DNA of 30,421 nt from Lentisphaeria bacterium. Lineage in GTDB: Bacteria > Verrucomicrobiota > Lentisphaeria > Victivallales > Victivallaceae. Made by a program: the position numbers and the translations under genes. Below the pieces are notes generated by a model. That model was given only the letters and a program-made list of their open reading frames with translations. It was not told the origin of the DNA and made no database searches. Positions 24,501-30,421 of the stretch are shown piece after piece. The stretch covers positions 1-30,421 of the forward strand of contig JABLYX010000057.1 of assembly GCA_018265615.1 (NCBI GenBank). Reading direction: 5' to 3'. Numbering within the stretch: position 1 is the stretch's first letter; the number at the start of each line of letters is the position of its first letter.

Positions 24501-24863
24501 CTAATAGACCGCCGTTAAATTCCCATTCGGTTCATTTCCCGCTGATTCGTTCATCATAAAGTGAACAAGATCAGTATTGCGATAACGTACCGAGGTTCCT
24601 ACCATTTTCCGCTTGAAGGGGAAATAGCCTTCGCGTTCGAGCCGCTTGAAGTTGGCCAGACTGATGCCAAGCATCTCGGCGGCGGCAGTCTGATCGATCA
24701 GTCGGGGAACCACGACCGGCAGCGGCGTCCCCTTTTCGGCCAGATGCTTGAGCTGCGCCATGATCTCGCGGTATTCCGGCACGGATATCAAGTTGGATTC
24801 CGTGAGCGGATGGATTAGTTTGGAAATAAGTTTTACTGTTTGATGGCGAACAAGTTGATTCAT
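24501..24863 (-). CDS. AlpA/excisionase-like helix-turn-helix protein
   Basis: A 120-aa protein. Residues 55-104 are a MerR-like HTH_17 domain (LIDQTAAAEMLGISLANFKR, then EGYFPFKRKMVGTSVRYR): a winged helix in which the wing carries the V-RYR pattern of AlpA and Xis proteins. The first 50 residues are a helical extension. Such proteins control integrase direction or element gene expression, fitting its place behind the integrase. The ATG at 24861-24863 has AAGGAGG upstream, and that ribosome site lies in the loop of a perfect 9-bp hairpin. It is oppositely oriented to the integrase. Confidence 0.85.
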   Translation of the reverse strand: MNQLVRHQTVKLISKLIHPLTESNLISVPEYREIMAQLKHLAEKGTPLPVVVPRLIDQTAAAEMLGISLANFKRLEREGYFPFKRKMVGTSVRYRNTDLVHFMMNESAGNEPNGNLTAVY

Positions 24864-24889
24864 GCATACGCCCTCCTTTTGGCGTATGC
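24864..24889 (-). promoter_or_regulatory. Hairpin with the ribosome binding site in its loop
   Basis: GCATACGCC (24864-24872) and GGCGTATGC (24881-24889) are a perfect 9-bp inverted repeat. On the minus strand the loop is AAAAGGAG, the Shine-Dalgarno of the AlpA-like gene, and the stem abuts its ATG. It could be an RNA switch, or a DNA operator for autorepression. Confidence 0.6.
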
Positions 24890-25070
24890 GATGGCCGCCG
24901 GAAGTAATTAATAAAAGCCCGTCTGTTCACCTGAATTATTTTTCATTATTCCATCTATAATATGTACCTAAGTCGGAAAAGACGTAATCTTATTTTTATG
25001 AGGCAGTGCGATGAAATGGATTCTTCCGCGTTTGTCGGTGCAGGAATTGCGTTGGCAGGTTTTTATAAAG
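24890..25070. other. Non-coding leader of the replication region
   Basis: AT-rich DNA between two divergent genes with no convincing frame. It holds a TATAAT at 24954-24959 (plus) without a matching -35. Confidence 0.45.
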
Positions 25071-25120
25071 AGCTAAGCTAATATAAGCTAATAGCTAATA
25101 TAAGCTAATATAAAAGCTAA
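25071..25120. repeat. Iteron-like array of AGCTAA(TATA) repeats
   Basis: Six copies of AGCTAA in 50 bp (25071, 25076, 25086, 25093, 25103 and 25115), three of them extended to AGCTAATATA, 63 bp upstream of a replication-protein-like gene. The AT-rich repeat array next to a rep-like gene resembles a replication origin with iterons. Confidence 0.6.
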
Positions 25121-25182
25121 GATATAAGAGACAATAGATAAGCTGGATAAGCAGGATCATAATGAATTATAAGGGGTAAAAT

Positions 25183-25833
25183 ATGGGCAGGAGCAAAGAG
25201 GTTTACTCTTCGGAGTTCAATGGTTATTCGGTTCAGGCCAATGCTGAACAAGGGATCAATGGGACGATTCAGGAGGGCTTGCAGAAGAGGTTGGAATATA
25301 TGCTTGAGCACCGTTCCAAGGTGACGGTCGTCTGCATGACGGTTTCCATGCCGGAGGGGGCGGATAAGAATGATTGCGGCAAAATTATCGGAGAAAGTTT
25401 GAATGCTTTGCGCAAAACTCAGAGCAATCGCGGGATTCTTACCCAGGGAGGATGGGTAAGGGAGACAGCTCCAGGAAATAAACAGAAACAGGACCACGCG
25501 CATTTGGTTGTTATTGCGGATGGACAACGTGTTCAAAACGGCTTTGGGATTGCCGACAAATTGAACAAGTTAATCACAGGTAGATTAGGCGTAGATTTTA
25601 ATTCCAGATATGTACATTGTGATATTCCTGAGGCCGAAAGATATGACAGGCAGGACCAGCGTCCATTGAGGTCCTTATCGGCAATCACGATCCGAAAGAA
25701 CAAATCAGGAGCAAAAGAACAAGTGGAAAATGCACTGAACTGGATCAGCTATCGGACCAAACTAAATACCAAATCTGAGGGAGTCCGAAGTTATGGCCTC
25801 AGCCGTATTCCGCTTTGCGGAGATCATGTTTAA
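25183..25833 (+). CDS. Rep-like protein (inovirus Gp2 / YagK-YfjJ type)
   Basis: A 216-aa protein. After a strand typical of these proteins (HRSKVTVVCMTVSMP, 43-57) comes WVRE (91-94) and an HxH motif, His105-Ala-His107, in DHAHLVV. A C-terminal block ISYRTKLNTK (188-197) with VRSYGLSR (201-208) matches the SYLaK..tK...R.FGtSR ending of inovirus Gp2/YagK-YfjJ C-terminal proteins. These are thought to start rolling-circle replication. The HxH is consistent with an HUH-type nicking site, but a catalytic Tyr is not pinned down. AGGGG precedes the ATG, and an iteron-like array lies just upstream. Family assigned from pattern memory. Confidence 0.65.
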   Translation: MGRSKEVYSSEFNGYSVQANAEQGINGTIQEGLQKRLEYMLEHRSKVTVVCMTVSMPEGADKNDCGKIIGESLNALRKTQSNRGILTQGGWVRETAPGNKQKQDHAHLVVIADGQRVQNGFGIADKLNKLITGRLGVDFNSRYVHCDIPEAERYDRQDQRPLRSLSAITIRKNKSGAKEQVENALNWISYRTKLNTKSEGVRSYGLSRIPLCGDHV

Positions 25834-25929
25834 ACAAGAGAGATGAGCGTCATTTACAGAGAATATTTCCTTGTTTTATGTAAAATTTATATTTACTCTT
25901 AAGCACAATGACAAATATGATGGAAAACG

Positions 25930-26394
25930 ATGAAAAAAGATCAATTCTACAGCCTGCTTGAAGCTGAAAAATCAGCAAATTCGATAAACCAAGGTTCTAT
26001 TTCATTCCTCTTGGAATGCAAACAATCTTCCAGACCGATTCTTAACCGTATGCTCCCGTGGATGGAAGGGATTATAGACGAAATCTGCCGAAAAAAACGA
26101 ACCAGAGAACTATGTAAAAGCGATGACCTCCGGGAATATGATATCCCCTGGCAGGAATTTGATGAATGTGAGCTCTGGTTCCTATTGAAAGCCAGACCTG
26201 ATTTCGCTTGGAACTGCCCAAGAAAAATTCTTTGCGAGTTGTCTTCGGAAATCTGGTTGAGCCTGCTGCTTGGTTGCCCATTTCTGGCGGCACTATGCCC
26301 GTATATTCATCAATTTTCGGACGATGACTGGCGAGTGATTGTCGGCAAGCATCCTCAACTTTCGCATCGCCGTCCTCATCCGGATCGATGGTGA
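25930..26394 (+). CDS. W/L/P repeat protein of unknown function
   Basis: A 154-aa protein whose second half holds about three 26-28-residue repeats: FDECELWFLLKARPDFAWNC, LSSEIWLSLLLGCPFLAALC and FSDDDWRVIVGKHPQL. The shared pattern is F/L-x4-W-x2-LL-x3-P-x-F/L-A-x2-C. I have seen this kind of repeat in hypothetical proteins of gut bacteria, without a function. The tail (SHRRPHPDRW) breaks the pattern, so the gene may be truncated from a longer repeat protein. The ribosome site is weak. It lies between the rep-like gene and a bidirectional hairpin. Confidence 0.6.
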   Translation: MKKDQFYSLLEAEKSANSINQGSISFLLECKQSSRPILNRMLPWMEGIIDEICRKKRTRELCKSDDLREYDIPWQEFDECELWFLLKARPDFAWNCPRKILCELSSEIWLSLLLGCPFLAALCPYIHQFSDDDWRVIVGKHPQLSHRRPHPDRW

Positions 26395-26441
26395 AAATAA
26401 AACAGATACTGCGTTTCCCTGTTGAGAAAACCGCAGTATCT
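26393..26441 (-). terminator. Hairpin terminator between convergent genes
   Basis: AGATACTGCG (26404-26413) and CGCAGTATCT (26432-26441) form a perfect 10-bp stem. On the minus strand it is followed by GTTTTATTTT, so it ends the protease gene. It may also slow plus-strand transcription. Confidence 0.7.
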
Positions 26442-26460
26442 CACTGATGTTTGATTTGTT

Positions 26461-27477
26461 CTATCGGCTCCCAAGAATCTGTCTCAGGTGTTCGATTCGC
26501 CGTTCACAAGACGGATGCGTTGAGAAAATATCACACCAGCCGGGAGGCGCGGAAATCATCATCGCCGCAGCCGGATCATCGGAGCGAATTGGATTTTCAG
26601 CGGCTTCCCCGGCTTCCAATTGACGCAGTACGCTGATCATGGAATCAATACCGGTCAATCGGGCCGCAACCTCATCCGCTTCAAATTCCCGATGACGCGA
26701 AAACCAGAGCAATACCAAGTTTCCGCCGAGCATCAGCACGTTGACGATGGCGAAGCGGACAACGGCGGATAACCAGCCGATACGCTCCTCCAATTCCTCG
26801 TACCAATCGCTCAAACTGATCGTGAAATCGACGAGAATTACGGCTGCATTCACCAGACCTTCCAACAAAGTCATGGTCAGCATATCCCCATTGGCAATGT
26901 GGGCGGTCTCATGGGCGGCGACTGCGGCAACTTCCGCTTCCTTCATTTTCTCCAGCAGGCCGGAGCTGAAGGCGATCAGGGCGTTGCTTCGTGACGGGCC
27001 GGTCGCAAAAGCATTGACTTCAGAGCTCTCAAAAATCCCGACCTCTGGAACAACTGGCAAACCGGCACGATCCGCCAGAGCAGCAACCAACACCAACAGG
27101 GATTTCTCCTGATCGGTATTGTTTACGTCATCCGGTTTGAGGATTTTCATCGGCGTTTGCCATTGCGCGATCTGCTTTGAAAAAAGCAGCAGCACAAATG
27201 GCACCGTACTTCCGAGGAGCAGTACGCCCAATCCGGCCAACATGCCGAGCTCAGGTGCGAGAAAAGCGCCAAGCAGAATCAGAAAGAGAACGGCGGCGAG
27301 GTTAGCTCCGAAGAAAATCCCAATGGATTTTCCGAAGCCGCCGCCGAACTGTAATCGTCTGCTTCTCTTGATTCTTTCCAGAATTGATGAGGTGGATACA
27401 CTCTGCTGTTGCTTACAATAACGGCAGAGTTTATCCTCATCTTGAATCTGTTCATCGCAAAAGATGCAGTATTTCAT
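26461..27477 (-). CDS. M48-family membrane metalloprotease (HtpX-like) with zinc ribbon
   Basis: A 338-aa zinc protease. The N-terminus has a zinc ribbon (Cys4, Cys7, Cys18, Cys21), followed by two membrane helices (about 52-100), the NAFATGPSRSNALIAFSSGLL block, the HExxH site HETAH (His189, Glu190, His193), and SRHREFEAD with the third zinc ligand Glu264. This is the HtpX layout: a cytoplasm-facing membrane protease in quality control of membrane proteins. The N-terminal zinc ribbon is an addition to the plain HtpX form. The ribosome site is weak. It lies 77 nt downstream of a lipoprotein gene on the same strand. Proteolytic function likely; target unknown. Confidence 0.9.
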   Translation of the reverse strand: MKYCIFCDEQIQDEDKLCRYCKQQQSVSTSSILERIKRSRRLQFGGGFGKSIGIFFGANLAAVLFLILLGAFLAPELGMLAGLGVLLLGSTVPFVLLLFSKQIAQWQTPMKILKPDDVNNTDQEKSLLVLVAALADRAGLPVVPEVGIFESSEVNAFATGPSRSNALIAFSSGLLEKMKEAEVAAVAAHETAHIANGDMLTMTLLEGLVNAAVILVDFTISLSDWYEELEERIGWLSAVVRFAIVNVLMLGGNLVLLWFSRHREFEADEVAARLTGIDSMISVLRQLEAGEAAENPIRSDDPAAAMMISAPPGWCDIFSTHPSCERRIEHLRQILGSR

Positions 27478-27554
27478 TTTAGCAGACGTTTTGAATTTTC
27501 CTAGTTTTCTCTTAAAACAAAGAATAACTCTTCCTTGTTTTCACTTCCGCAAAC

Positions 27555-28301
27555 TTAGTAGTCTTTCCAATGCTGAGGTTTCCAATAAGTCAAAACAAAT
27601 CCTTCCGTGCTCTTGCCCGCCCCTTCATAGAGTAAATTAAGGAACTCCATGCCGCTGAAGCATCCATTTGTAGACGCTTCCATGGTTTTATCTTCATTTT
27701 GCTTTACTTTTCCATGATCGTCTTGAAGTTCTCCATGGGAAAACGCAAAGCTGCCATCAACATTGACGATAAGTTGAACCAGAATGCGATCCCCGTCCAT
27801 CGGAATATTGTAGGTATAATCCTTTTCCGCAGCCAGACGAGCCTCATTTCGAGTTATATCTTCCGAAACGCTTGTTGTTGCAGCTTCAATGCTTCTCTTA
27901 AGGCCGTTTTCAAGATCCTTTTTCGTCCATTCATCATTCATCGCATATTCGCGTTTAAACGATTGCTTATGAGCCTTTTCCACCTTTGCTGGCAACTCTT
28001 TAAGCTTTTCTTTTTCCTGAATGATTTCCTGAGCTGCTTTTGCTTTGGCTTTTTCTATGTTCTGCCGGTTCTCTTTGCTTTTCCATACGCCTACGGCTTC
28101 AACAACCGTTTGATTATTTTCGGTTGTGAATTTCTTCCAGCGTATGTTTTTCAAATTGGCGGAAAATGCCTGCTCGATTGTCCTGCTGTTGTCTATGCCA
28201 AGATATCCATTCTTGACCGCCTCCAGCTGACTGTCTCCACACCCGGTCAGAATTGTTGCAGCAGTTACTGCTCCGACAAGCGAAATTAGAATCTTCTTCA
28301 T
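27555..28301 (-). CDS. Lipoprotein of unknown function
   Basis: A 248-aa protein with a lipoprotein signal: basic start, hydrophobic core and lipobox ILTGC (Cys21). The segment LEAVKNGYLGIDNSRTIEQA with W-K-F-T-T-E-N-N-Q-T-V-V-E-A-V-G (about 27-71) resembles a small domain found in many uncharacterised lipoproteins, where an exchange near SxTIxxAF and a W...xVxxxG strand recur. A charged coiled-coil-like stretch (78-120) follows, and the end is aromatic. AAAGGG precedes the ATG. It may be cotranscribed with the protease downstream. I do not know its job. Confidence 0.75.
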   Translation of the reverse strand: MKKILISLVGAVTAATILTGCGDSQLEAVKNGYLGIDNSRTIEQAFSANLKNIRWKKFTTENNQTVVEAVGVWKSKENRQNIEKAKAKAAQEIIQEKEKLKELPAKVEKAHKQSFKREYAMNDEWTKKDLENGLKRSIEAATTSVSEDITRNEARLAAEKDYTYNIPMDGDRILVQLIVNVDGSFAFSHGELQDDHGKVKQNEDKTMEASTNGCFSGMEFLNLLYEGAGKSTEGFVLTYWKPQHWKDY

Positions 28302-28345
28302 CTTCTACCCTTTCTTTTATTTTTATCTACCTAAATACCCGGAAA

Positions 28346-28381
28346 ATAAAAAAGCTTCACGATAAACGATCATCGTGAAGC
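28346..28381 (-). terminator. Intrinsic terminator of the noncoding RNA
   Basis: GCTTCACGAT (28354-28363) and ATCGTGAAGC (28372-28381) form a perfect 10-bp stem with an 8-nt loop. On the minus strand it is followed by six Ts (complement of 28348-28353). It lies about 45 nt upstream of the lipoprotein start. Confidence 0.88.
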
Positions 28382-28611
28382 AATCCGAGGTACAATTTTT
28401 AAAGGCGGACGCTTCCAGATGTACACTCGAAGGTCCCGCCAAGAACCTGCCTTGCAAGCATGAGGAAGCGCCCGGTAAGATGTGAAGACACAATCCTACC
28501 GGTATTTCCAGAATCTTTGCAAGGGCAAAATAACAAGGTTCACTTGGCGGGTTTACGAGTGTATTTTGCTGAAAATATACGGTTTTAAATCAACCGGCTT
28601 CAGAAAGCCGT
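28347..28611 (-). ncRNA. Structured noncoding RNA, unknown family
   Basis: A transcript of about 265 nt is predicted between a strong promoter and a terminator, with no credible frame. Its centre folds into a long rod. In plus-strand coordinates the nested pairs are TACACTCG (28422-28429) with CGAGTGTA (28556-28563), CCCGCCAAG (28435-28443) with CTTGGCGGG (28543-28551), AACC (28444-28447) with GGTT (28537-28540), GCCTTGCAAG (28449-28458) with CTTTGCAAGGGC (28515-28526), and CCGGTA (28472-28477) with TACCGG (28497-28502). A 5' hairpin CGGCTT/AAGCCG precedes the rod. The rod-with-bubbles shape recalls 6S RNA, but I cannot assign a family. Tests for tmRNA tag or RNase P signatures by eye were negative. 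Confidence 0.75.
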
Positions 28612-28617
28612 GCTCGT

Positions 28618-28646
28618 AACATAACCTCCTTTCATTCTGTTGTCAA
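28618..28646 (-). promoter_or_regulatory. Promoter of the noncoding RNA
   Basis: On the minus strand TTGACA (28641-28646, 6/6), 17 bp, TATGTT (28618-28623). It comes just after the terminator of the upstream operon, so the RNA is a separate transcription unit. Confidence 0.72.
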
Positions 28647-28669
28647 GGTTACAGTATCAAATGGTTGTG

Positions 28670-28712
28670 AAAAAAGACCGCGCGGAGGTTGTCCGCACGG
28701 CTTGCCGTCTTT
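28670..28712 (-). terminator. Intrinsic terminator of the zinc-ribbon/DUF932 operon
   Basis: On the minus strand, AGAC...GCGGA-caacc-TCCGC...GTCT with a small side stem (GGCAAGCC), followed by six Ts (complement of 28670-28675). It lies about 80 nt after the stop of the zinc-ribbon gene. Confidence 0.75.
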
Positions 28713-28789
28713 GCCTTGCGGCCCCAGACGACACGGGATTCAGGCAGGTCCGAAAAAGTGGAAGCCTTTTCGTTGGCGGGGCCTGAAAA

Positions 28790-29080
28790 TCAAGACAACC
28801 GGAACTCTTTCAGGCACTTCGGGCACCGATACAGCCTGACGGCTTGCTCATCAATCAGCTTGCCGACCCGAGAGCCGGTGAGCCCGCCGAAAGACGCACT
28901 TCCCAATACGCTCAAGATGACGACAGCGGAACGTTCAATCGGGCCGCAACCGTCTGTTTCACGTAATGCAGCGATAAAACCGGCAACTCCTCCGGTTACA
29001 ATGCCAAGCACCGAAGCCGCCTCCTGCGTCCGGGTGACTGGCCGGGCGGATGCGCCACAATGCGGGCAAGAGATTTTCAT
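28790..29080 (-). CDS. Small zinc-ribbon membrane protein
   Basis: A 96-aa protein with cysteine pairs at both ends: Cys5-x2-Cys8 (CPHC) and Cys86-x2-Cys89 (CPKC), which can close one zinc site. Between them are two glycine-rich hydrophobic segments (about 22-40 and 53-70) like a glycine-zipper membrane hairpin. GGAG lies 9 nt before the ATG. It begins 4 nt after the DUF932 stop, so it belongs to that operon. Family not recognised. Confidence 0.7.
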   Translation of the reverse strand: MKISCPHCGASARPVTRTQEAASVLGIVTGGVAGFIAALRETDGCGPIERSAVVILSVLGSASFGGLTGSRVGKLIDEQAVRLYRCPKCLKEFRLS

Positions 29081-29084
29081 TCTC

Positions 29085-29810
29085 TCATCTCCACAAGGTC
29101 GGTGGCTGGCCGTCGAGACCGAAGAGCCGGGTCAGTCCGCGATAGCATTGATCAGCACGGGCCGGGCTGTATTTCTTGGCGTTTTCGGTGAACGCATTCA
29201 GCAGGCTCCAGCGGGTCGGTTCGGCGAACTCTTCATGGCGGGGCTCTTTGAACTCCCGAAAGATCGGGACAATATCGCAGGAGTTTACTGCACCCGCTTC
29301 CGCCGCTTTGACGATGGCCGCTCGCACGTGATCGTCGCGAACGTATTGCAGCTTCAGGTCTTCCGCAATGGTTTCAAGCGTCAGGAAATCATCTTCCAGC
29401 GCATCAATGGCCTCCACTACCAACCCGTTTAATTCGATTCGGCTCGTGTGCCGCCGTTTAAGAACCGTGCTGCCGCCAAACATGAGATTCGCGCAGACCT
29501 GAACGTTCAGCCCCGCAGCCAATCCGACCGCAATCGTCCGGTCATGGCTGTTACGGATTCCGATGCAGCGGCTCCACTCCATGCTTGAACTGCGGTTGAT
29601 CCGAATCACGCCGAACATCCGCTGTCCGTCGCGGGCCAAGCCGTACTGCTCATCGAGAATCTGCCAGTGATGCGCTTTGACCACATCGGTTACAGCGTCG
29701 ATCACCTCCACATGCGGAATTGGTTTCCAACTGGCAGTCGCTTTCGGAGTCGGAACCAGCACGATTTCGTCGCGTCCGACGAACTTGCCTTCACTCATCA
29801 TCAATCCCAT
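29085..29810 (-). CDS. DUF932 protein (phage/plasmid-associated)
   Basis: A 241-aa protein. The diagnostic run is IGIRNSHDRTIAVGLAAG and NVQVCANLMFGG in the middle, as in DUF932 proteins of plasmids and phages, where NSHDxS and VCxN are the hallmark. The start is ATG 29810 with a perfect GGAGGT 6 nt upstream; the frame extends to 29891 but only across the end of the previous gene. It follows the nuclease gene by 19 nt and precedes the zinc-ribbon gene by 4 nt. DUF932 has no proven activity; it is common in anti-restriction and replication regions of mobile elements. Confidence 0.88.
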   Translation of the reverse strand: MGLMMSEGKFVGRDEIVLVPTPKATASWKPIPHVEVIDAVTDVVKAHHWQILDEQYGLARDGQRMFGVIRINRSSSMEWSRCIGIRNSHDRTIAVGLAAGLNVQVCANLMFGGSTVLKRRHTSRIELNGLVVEAIDALEDDFLTLETIAEDLKLQYVRDDHVRAAIVKAAEAGAVNSCDIVPIFREFKEPRHEEFAEPTRWSLLNAFTENAKKYSPARADQCYRGLTRLFGLDGQPPTLWR

Positions 29811-29829
29811 GATTTTACCTCCATTTTTT

Positions 29830-30421
29830 TTAATGCCACTGCCTGCAACGATCCCGATACGGACACTCGTTACAGGCAAAACTCGTTTCATTCGGCAGGA
29901 ACACGCCTTTATTAATCGCGTACTGCGCCCGATTCGCCAGCGCCTCGAAGCGCCGGAAGTCGTGAAAGTTCCGGCTGGTATAGTGGCTCTCGCAACTCGG
30001 ATTCTTCGTTTTGGTGATCACATCGAAGCGGAAGAGCGGAATCGTGCCGTTCTGCTTCTCATAAGCGTAGCTGAACACAGTTGCCTGAAGACTGCGATCG
30101 GCTTTTCCTGTAGTAGGCCAACGACTGGCAGATGTTTTCCAGTCCGAAATACAGGTATCACGCCCATCCTGAACCACCATGTCGTATTCACCGATCAGCG
30201 GCTTATCCAGACCGGGGACATCGACAGCAAATGCTTGCGCCGCACCTGTCACGGTAAAAATATCCGACCAGCTCGCCAACGCCACATCCAGCATCTTTGC
30301 CGCCAGTTCGATCATGGTGTCGACGTTTTCGCCCTCCTTGTAGATCAGGTTTGGTGTCGCTTCGGTTTCGATCCTGAATGCCTCTTCAAACCGGTCAACA
30401 AGTTCATCGCGGGTCAGCGAG
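29830..30421 (-). CDS. PD-(D/E)XK nuclease (RecB/Cas4-like), N-terminus outside the window
   Basis: 196 residues of the C-terminal part are present; the frame is open through the right edge. The PD-(D/E)XK core shows as GEYDMVVQDGRDTCISDWKTS (first Asp in GEYD, then D-W-K as the E/D-x-K pair), followed by a helix with LQATVFSYAYE. The C-terminus has the cysteine trio CNECPYRDRC, typical of the iron-sulfur or zinc cluster of Cas4/AddB-like exonucleases; the fourth ligand would lie upstream. The family degrades DNA ends and is frequent in phages. It heads an operon with DUF932. Confidence 0.82.
   Translation of the reverse strand, partial: SLTRDELVDRFEEAFRIETEATPNLIYKEGENVDTMIELAAKMLDVALASWSDIFTVTGAAQAFAVDVPGLDKPLIGEYDMVVQDGRDTCISDWKTSASRWPTTGKADRSLQATVFSYAYEKQNGTIPLFRFDVITKTKNPSCESHYTSRNFHDFRRFEALANRAQYAINKGVFLPNETSFACNECPYRDRCRQWH

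Noticed and set aside
25071..25120. CRISPR array
   Set aside because: The repeats are 6-10 bp and unevenly spaced at 5-12 bp with no spacers; iteron-like instead. No other array was seen in the window.
28347..28611. tmRNA, RNase P RNA or group II intron fragment
   Set aside because: No tag-peptide frame, no conserved RNase P core sequences and no domain V-like hairpin were seen; 6S RNA remains only a shape resemblance.
28689..29432. 247-codon plus-strand frame
   Set aside because: It spans the opposite strand of the zinc-ribbon and DUF932 genes, crosses their junction and shows no protein-like pattern.
22410..30421. Second copy of the tRNA-Arg 3' end (right attachment site)
   Set aside because: Scanned by eye for the T-arm and CCA segment; none found, so the element probably ends beyond the window.

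Overview
The window reads as a bacterial chromosome segment from a high-GC, carbohydrate-degrading anaerobe. The glycoside hydrolases with local LacI-type control, the multi-membrane DUF6311-like protein and the GT-C glycosyltransferase suggest the PVC superphylum, most likely a Victivallales/Lentisphaerota gut bacterium. That placement is inferred from gene style only. Two parts are visible: a GC-rich core from 1 to about 22,400, and a visibly lower-GC block to the right of a tRNA-Arg gene that looks like an integrated genetic element.

Core region. A GH2 beta-mannosidase (cut by the left edge) is divergent from a LacI-family regulator, which is start/stop-coupled to a large membrane protein. 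A small redox/sulfur cluster follows: an exported thioredoxin-like protein, an ArsR-family repressor and a lipoprotein rhodanese. Its promoter (4650-4677) is overlaid by an inverted repeat and extra half-sites. On the minus strand come a PutP-like sodium:solute symporter and a GT-C glycosyltransferase. Then come queC (queuosine/7-deazaguanine synthesis), converging on the helicase gene hrpB, and a plus-strand operon of GH2 beta-glucuronidase-like enzyme, PBP-like secreted protein and glucose-6-phosphate dehydrogenase. A minus-strand operon holds an aminotransferase, a sigma-54 activator with a GAF domain, and an unrecognised 553-aa protein. Before the tRNA lie a lone small protein resembling phage terminase small subunits and two possible minus-strand secreted peptides ending at a good terminator.

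Island (about 22,410 to beyond the right edge). A tyrosine recombinase sits directly after tRNA-Arg(ACG), the classical arrangement for integration into a tRNA 3' end. Behind it are repeat-rich AT-rich DNA with a gene remnant, an AlpA/excisionase-like HTH gene with its ribosome binding site in a hairpin loop, an iteron-like repeat array, and a gene resembling inovirus Gp2/YagK-YfjJ replication proteins (HxH motif). Next are a short W/L/P-repeat protein, an M48 (HtpX-like) membrane protease with an N-terminal zinc ribbon, a lipoprotein, and a DUF932 / PD-(D/E)XK nuclease / zinc-ribbon operon entering from the right. The second copy of the att site is not in the window.

The most striking unexplained item is a stand-alone transcription unit at about 28,347-28,646 on the minus strand. 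It has a strong promoter immediately after an upstream terminator, a rod-like RNA of about 140 nt built from at least five nested stems, and its own intrinsic terminator, with no credible protein. It looks like a structured noncoding RNA gene carried on the element.
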